In this document: in pieces, positions 6,001 through 8,867 of the stretch | Position numbering within the stretch: position 1 is the first letter of the stretch | How the letters are laid out: every line of letters starts with the position of its first letter | Assembly: GCA_016235225.1 (NCBI GenBank) | Contig: JACRLS010000238.1 | Location: forward strand, 1-8,867 | DNA: 8,867 bases | DNA from: Nitrospirota bacterium | GTDB taxonomy: Bacteria; Nitrospirota; Nitrospiria; Nitrospirales; Nitrospiraceae | Reading direction: 5' to 3' | Made by a program: the position numbers and the translations under genes | The notes under the pieces: model-generated | Told to the model about the DNA's origin: nothing | Databases searched by the model: none | Seen by the model: the letters and a program-made list of their open reading frames with translations, nothing else

Positions 6001-7999
6001 TGCGACGACCTGGCCGCACGGCGGGTTCGGCGTCACGATCGTCGAACCGTTCGGATCGACCTACCATGACCCGAAGAACAGCAAGTTGGTCTGGAGCGGC
6101 CCGATCGCGGACATCCACAGCACCGAGCCGATCGGCTACGGCGTGAACGGGAGCTTCCGCGAGCTGATGGTCTCGATCCACGACACGGTGCCCCATACGG
6201 TCAACGTCATCCAGGCCGGGAATCCTCCGGGACAACCGATCGAAGTGGCGTTGGAGGCGGGGAAGACGGTGTCGTTCCAGATGCCGGAGAAGATTCTAAA
6301 CGCGCCGAATCAGTACATCAACGGCGGGACGCACACGACGGGGAGCGGCTTCAACTTCCGCGCCGAGCCCTTCGCGCAGCGCCTCGCGAACAATCCGGAC
6401 ACGTCCAAGCTGTTCAGCAGCGCGATCCATGGTGATCCCGATACGCCCATGTTGCGGGCCTATGTCGGCGACACCATGGTGTTCCGTCTGCTGCACCAGC
6501 TCATGAACGAGTCGCACGTCTGGACGATCTCCGGACATACCTTCCTGACGGAGCGGTATGCGGGGGATGCCAATCGGAAGAATTCGATCCACGTCGGGAT
6601 CGCCGAGCGGTATGACCTCGTGACCAAGGCCGGCGGGTTCCAAGGCATGCCGGGCGACTACATCCACTTCAACGGCCGGAGTTCGCACTTCGCCGAAGGG
6701 GGATGGGGCCTTGTCCGTGTGCTGGACAAGCACGCGGATGATCTGATGCATCTGCCGTCCGGGACGAAGCCCGTGCAAATTCCGACGGTGCCGTCGTCCG
6801 TGTGTCCGGCTGATGCGCCGGTGAAGACTTTCAACGTGGTGGCCATGGACCGCCCGTTGAAGTTGAACCCCAAGGCGCCGGATGTCATCGAGGTGGACTT
6901 CGAGCGGAAGATCGAAATGACCGTGCCGGAAGGCAAGATCTTCGCGCTGGAGGAGGAAGTCACCAAGGTGGCGGGTACCGTGATGCCGCATCCGCTGACG
7001 TTGCGGGTGAATCTGGGCGACTGCGTGAAGGTGAATCTGAAGAACAAGATGAAGAGCAGCCGGGCGTCTTTCTTTGCGCCGGGGTTGGCCTTCAATCCGA
7101 AAGATTCACTGGGCCTGAACGTCGGACACAACCCGGGCGATCAGACGATCGCGCCGGGCGAAAGCCGCACCTCCACCTTCTACGCGCATCCGGCGAACAA
7201 GGAGACGACGTCGCTGGTGTGGGACGGCGGCAACATCGTGACGAATCCGAGGAACGGGCTGTACGGGGCGGTCATCGTCGGCGCACGCGGGTCGCAGTAT
7301 CGCGATCCGGTGACCGGCGAGGATCTCTCGCAGAAGAATGCCTGGCGGGCGGATGTGATCGTAGACCGCAGCCTGCCGGAGAATGCGGGGAAGGTCAATT
7401 ACCGGGATGTGGCGCTCTTCTTCCAGGATGAAGACAACATCATCGGCACGGCCTTCATGCCCTACGTGCAGAACGTGGCGGGGCTGACGGCGGTCAACTA
7501 CCGGTCGGAGCCGTACAAGTTCCGCGAAGAGCAGGGCTGTAACCTCGGGAAGATCTTCCAGCCGTGCAAGGTGGACGCGCCTGAAGATCCGGCGACCCCG
7601 ACGATCGAAGCCCATGCGGGCGATCCGATCCGGATCCACGTGATCGGCGCCAACAGTGAGCAGAACGGGATGTTCGGCGTGGAAGGCCATGAGTGGCCGA
7701 TCGAGCCGTACATGCCGGGCGCCGACATGATCAGCGTGGTCGAGTACGCGGGATCTGAGACCCTGGACGTCTTCCTCCGTGGCGGTGCGGGCGGACCGTA
7801 TCGGCAGGTGGGAGATTTCGTCTGGTCCAACCAGCGGTTGCCGTATACGCAATCCGGGCAGTGGGGCTACCTCCGCGTGCTGCCCGTCGGCGATCAGCGA
7901 GTGCTGCCGTTGGCCGGGGCCGGCACAGCGGGCAAGCGGGCGGACCTCCAGCCGGAGCGGCCTGCGGAAGGGACGGCGATCCCTACCGCGATGAAGTAG
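3059..7999 (+). CDS. Giant secreted multicopper oxidase, MofA/MnxG-like (putative Mn(II) or metal oxidase)
   Basis: 1646 aa, with a signal peptide (RR at 10-11, hydrophobic core ~18-30, likely cleavage after A37; Sec or Tat) and a His-rich mature start (HQHQGH). The body holds three diverged copies of a two-cupredoxin unit, ~142-540, 737-1222 and 1249-1608. Each starts with a CP motif, has a DC motif ~66-83 residues on (C225, C803, C1322), a YRSEP-like motif (387-393, 1099-1105, 1480-1486) and ends in WG(Y/L). Copper motifs: HPH 279-281; HSHHPH 448-453; HCHVAHHYVAGM 523-534, a full type 1/trinuclear signature; HPH 828-830; WHDH 975-978. The matching positions in unit 3 are degenerate. A ~90-residue beta-rich insert lies at ~862-952, and a ~190-residue linker joins units 1 and 2. 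It should oxidise a substrate in the periplasm or outside and reduce O2 to water. Size matches Leptothrix MofA (~1660 aa), so Mn(II) is the best substrate guess; Fe(II), Cu(I) or phenolics remain possible. Confidence 0.93.
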   Translation: MRISHRQGQRRALHSVMGLPAVLLATSLVSPPGLFAAEEHQHQGHATPTAMPGWQQQLKGQTIVEETIEGRAGRSERLELQHHRLMRKVEEQAQQDAKAQMTSGAFNGMSMMHQYMGQDGSSFLLMTDASKGEPVALTGGKCPAGVPTKQYDVSMINIEVTLNRWLDFYPGYMYALTEDLDKIRAEEAKNKAARDKEGFDPGAVNTGLQGDAIQPLVLRVNQGDCVKMTLRNQMEGEEGSLFISASSMVVSATGKPATTTNPDSIVSPGKTQEFEWYIHPHMQEGVRQFHSYSHDRELTVLGLFGAFIVEPKGSKYLDPLGTGPAPETKSGWQVMIDNGSGPDFREHVIFYHEIGDEAFRPLNKKGDFLPQRDPLTDAYRPGGRALNYRSEPFGIDEMHLQHEYFGFEDESMAYSAYTFGDVPTTIPRGYLGDPTKWRIVHGGSEVFHSHHPHSGSIRWQRSPRATEQDFWAAGADGPIKYPVVRTKSDRVDVEVIGPSEALDLEAEGGAGQSQHLAGEFLFHCHVAHHYVAGMWGYARVYNTLQVGQYHTDTMPDMRELPDRQGRIQRGVSSDKLIGTTVDWFGKSFKIVPRNQKTNWKSAPEVVNIKDWVEMFLPAQGKPGHTDDEKAQIMSYDATVWDWKWDGDVAKGERESTAKYPKYPAAAKWDDSTRPAILFDPLTGKMSWPLLKPHFGKRNPFSANHSGAPWLEPIHQDENGDRTSEPAKPGEQGRWSLCPDNANQKFYNIKFIRLPITLAKKQGKEPAMVDKDGLIYVLAEEEKLVRANDDLKYPLVIRANVYDCVDSILTSEWDDDDYTNFQSSKINIHPHFFQFDTGNSDGVISGFEYEMSVRPYTMHEKKHKHGLPVPMNSKLTESVKAGAKSIKIKMAIGATKYHVNTELQVGADCLEPSKDTSTSLQREKSCSEVARIKEISGDTITFVKPLKHNHPAGDIVTPEFVRYRWWVDVDLGTVFWHDHAFGATTWPHGGFGVTIVEPFGSTYHDPKNSKLVWSGPIADIHSTEPIGYGVNGSFRELMVSIHDTVPHTVNVIQAGNPPGQPIEVALEAGKTVSFQMPEKILNAPNQYINGGTHTTGSGFNFRAEPFAQRLANNPDTSKLFSSAIHGDPDTPMLRAYVGDTMVFRLLHQLMNESHVWTISGHTFLTERYAGDANRKNSIHVGIAERYDLVTKAGGFQGMPGDYIHFNGRSSHFAEGGWGLVRVLDKHADDLMHLPSGTKPVQIPTVPSSVCPADAPVKTFNVVAMDRPLKLNPKAPDVIEVDFERKIEMTVPEGKIFALEEEVTKVAGTVMPHPLTLRVNLGDCVKVNLKNKMKSSRASFFAPGLAFNPKDSLGLNVGHNPGDQTIAPGESRTSTFYAHPANKETTSLVWDGGNIVTNPRNGLYGAVIVGARGSQYRDPVTGEDLSQKNAWRADVIVDRSLPENAGKVNYRDVALFFQDEDNIIGTAFMPYVQNVAGLTAVNYRSEPYKFREEQGCNLGKIFQPCKVDAPEDPATPTIEAHAGDPIRIHVIGANSEQNGMFGVEGHEWPIEPYMPGADMISVVEYAGSETLDVFLRGGAGGPYRQVGDFVWSNQRLPYTQSGQWGYLRVLPVGDQRVLPLAGAGTAGKRADLQPERPAEGTAIPTAMK

Positions 8000-8010
8000 C
8001 ACGTAGACCT

Positions 8011-8072
8011 GAGGTGCGAGGACTGAGGACTGAGACGAACGTGTACTCAGCACTCAGTCCTCAGCACTCAGA
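8011..8072. repeat. Heptad palindrome immediately after the oxidase gene
   Basis: GAGGTGC (8011-8017) and two exact copies of GAGGACT (8018-8024, 8025-8031) form the left arm. Four in-register units based on ACTCAGC occupy 8045-8072 as the right arm. GAGGACTGAG occurs at 8018 and at 8025; either copy can pair perfectly with CTCAGTCCTC (8053-8062), so the hairpin has two registers one unit apart. It begins 12 bp after the oxidase stop codon. Confidence 0.65.
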
Positions 8073-8085
8073 ACTGGAGCAAAAA

Positions 8086-8127
8086 GGGGGGGCCGCAGTC
8101 AACATGTGGCTCCCCCGTCTTGTTTGT
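8086..8127 (+). terminator. Intrinsic terminator downstream of the oxidase
   Basis: AAAAA (8081-8085) precedes GGGGGGGCC (8086-8094), which pairs with GGCTCCCCC (8108-8116): 9 bp with one G-U and a 13-nt loop. The T-rich tail GTCTTGTTTGT follows. This is the best terminator in the window and suggests that the oxidase transcript usually ends here, leaving the next gene to read-through or its own promoter. Confidence 0.75.
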
Positions 8128-8129
8128 AC

Positions 8130-8258
8130 GTGCTGAGTGGGTGGAAAGTGCTGAGTGCTGAGACGCGAGTGCTGAGTATCGCCCGGAGGTATCGAGTATC
8201 GGGTGCTGAGTATCGAATAGCAGGCTCGCTACTCGTTACTCAGCACTCAGGACTTCTT
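8130..8258. repeat. Long heptad array with a stable palindrome before the last gene
   Basis: GTGCTGA occurs exactly at 8130, 8148, 8155, 8169 and 8203, mixed with GTATCGA (8189, 8210) and related units. Two blocks are strictly in register: 8148-8182 and 8189-8258 (ten consecutive units). Within the second block the units change to their complement (ACTCAGC at 8238-8244). As a result GTGCTGAGTA (8203-8212) pairs perfectly with TACTCAGCAC (8237-8246), continued inward by CGA/TCG and TAGC/GCTA with single mismatches, around a 6-nt loop (8222-8227). No clear promoter for the next gene is visible between the terminator and its ribosome site. Confidence 0.65.
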
Positions 8259-8259
8259 C

Positions 8260-8269
8260 GGAGAGGAGG
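8260..8269 (+). promoter_or_regulatory. Ribosome binding site of the last gene
   Basis: GGAGAGGAGG contains a strong AGGAGG core, 6 nt before ATG 8276. It starts two bases after the last heptad and fixes the start of the truncated gene. Confidence 0.8.
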
Positions 8270-8275
8270 CCGGTT

Positions 8276-8867
8276 ATGAGACGGGAGGGGCGAGCCTCAG
8301 TGCTCCAGGTCATCACGGTGGCGCTGTGCCTGATGGCCGGGCAGGTGGTTCACGCCTATGACGAGATCACGGTGGTGAACGGCGGCTCGATCGCGGGGCG
8401 CGTCACGCTCACCGGCCAGATCCCGAAGCCCAAAGGGTACAACCTCACCACATTGCCGGACGCGGTGTACTGTGGCCGCGTGTCGGACGGGAAAGGATGG
8501 CGGATCCTCCAGCCGTTTCATACCGGGCCCCATGGAGAGTTTCAGCAGGTTGTGGTGTTCCTCCAGGAGATCGGAAGGGGGAAACCGTACGAGGCCGATC
8601 TGCCGCCGCGCATCGAGGCGCGTGATTGCCGGTTCATGCCCTTCGTGAATCTGGTGCGGGATGAGCACGATGTCGTGGTCGTCAATATGGATCCGGCCCT
8701 GCACGACATTCAGGCCTATGAAACGTCCCACCTCGGTCCGCGAGTCCTCTTCAACGTGCCTCTCCCCATCAGCGCCCGATACCCCCATGAAGCCGGACTG
8801 AGCGCGCATTTTCATAAACACTTCGAGGGCATTCCGGTCAAGCAAACCGTGAAGATGACGAAGGGGC
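8276..8867 (+). CDS. Exported beta-sandwich / cupredoxin-like protein, 5' part (3' end outside window)
   Basis: The frame is open for 197 codons from ATG 8276 to the window edge with no stop. Residues 1-27 are a signal peptide (RRxxR start, hydrophobic core ~9-22, cleavage after VVHA), so the protein is exported. Residues ~36-100 (GGSIAGRVTLTG, later VVVFLQEI) resemble the carboxypeptidase-regulatory-like beta-sandwich repeat found in many small exported proteins. Residues ~112-165 (C118, RFMPFVNLV, then NMDPALHDIQAY with H143) resemble a cupredoxin-type domain in which a Cys and an exposed His lie near the metal site. A His cluster follows (HFHKHF, 178-183). The full ligand set of a blue copper site cannot be judged because the C-terminus is missing. 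It may serve the oxidase as electron or copper partner (inference). An antisense reading at 8297-8845 is a shadow of this gene. Confidence 0.8.
   Translation, partial: MRREGRASVLQVITVALCLMAGQVVHAYDEITVVNGGSIAGRVTLTGQIPKPKGYNLTTLPDAVYCGRVSDGKGWRILQPFHTGPHGEFQQVVVFLQEIGRGKPYEADLPPRIEARDCRFMPFVNLVRDEHDVVVVNMDPALHDIQAYETSHLGPRVLFNVPLPISARYPHEAGLSAHFHKHFEGIPVKQTVKMTKG

Noticed and set aside
7106..8053. 315-codon - strand frame over the 3' part of the oxidase
   Set aside because: Same low-complexity antisense composition; its 5' end lies within the heptad region and it has no recognisable motif.
8011..8258. CRISPR-like array
   Set aside because: The units are contiguous 7-mers with no spacers, and there are no cas genes nearby.
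8297..8845. 182-codon - strand frame at the right end
   Set aside because: Lies opposite a + strand gene with signal peptide, ribosome site and domain-like sequence; composition is that of a shadow.

Overview
The window looks like a chromosomal segment from a GC-rich Gram-negative chemolithotroph. A Nitrospira-like (Nitrospirota) source is my best guess. It rests on codon use, the sigma-54 two-component genes, exported copper-protein genes, and gaps packed with 7-bp-phased repeats; it is inference, since no taxonomic marker is present. All genes lie on the + strand.

Left part (1-2537), regulation: the 3' end of a sensor histidine kinase, then a stand-alone receiver-domain response regulator, then a sigma-54 enhancer-binding protein. 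That activator has a cysteine-rich PAS sensor in place of a receiver domain. The gaps between these genes hold imperfect palindromes built of heptanucleotides, and one terminator-like GC hairpin lies between kinase and receiver.

Middle (2538-3058), a 521-bp gene-free control region: an AT-rich stretch, direct repeats that could be activator sites, a candidate sigma-54 (-24/-12) promoter, and a leader that can fold into a three-way junction starting almost exactly at the predicted transcription start. A GC hairpin followed by four T's lies just before a strong Shine-Dalgarno sequence.

Right part (3059-8867), exported copper proteins: one very large secreted multicopper oxidase of 1646 aa, made of three diverged copies of a two-cupredoxin unit, then a 276-bp gap (strong intrinsic terminator flanked by heptad arrays), then the 5' part of a small exported beta-sandwich/cupredoxin-like protein cut by the window edge.

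Working model (inference): the sensor genes control sigma-54-dependent expression of the oxidase through its structured leader. The oxidase matches the size and style of MofA/MnxG-type bacterial manganese oxidases. The wiring parallels Pseudomonas putida GB-1, where Mn(II) oxidation needs a two-component system with a sigma-54-type activator. The most unusual features are the oxidase's copper motifs, which appear in permuted order and are intact only in the two domains either side of the unit 1/unit 2 junction, and the sigma-54 promoter joined to an unclassified structured leader.
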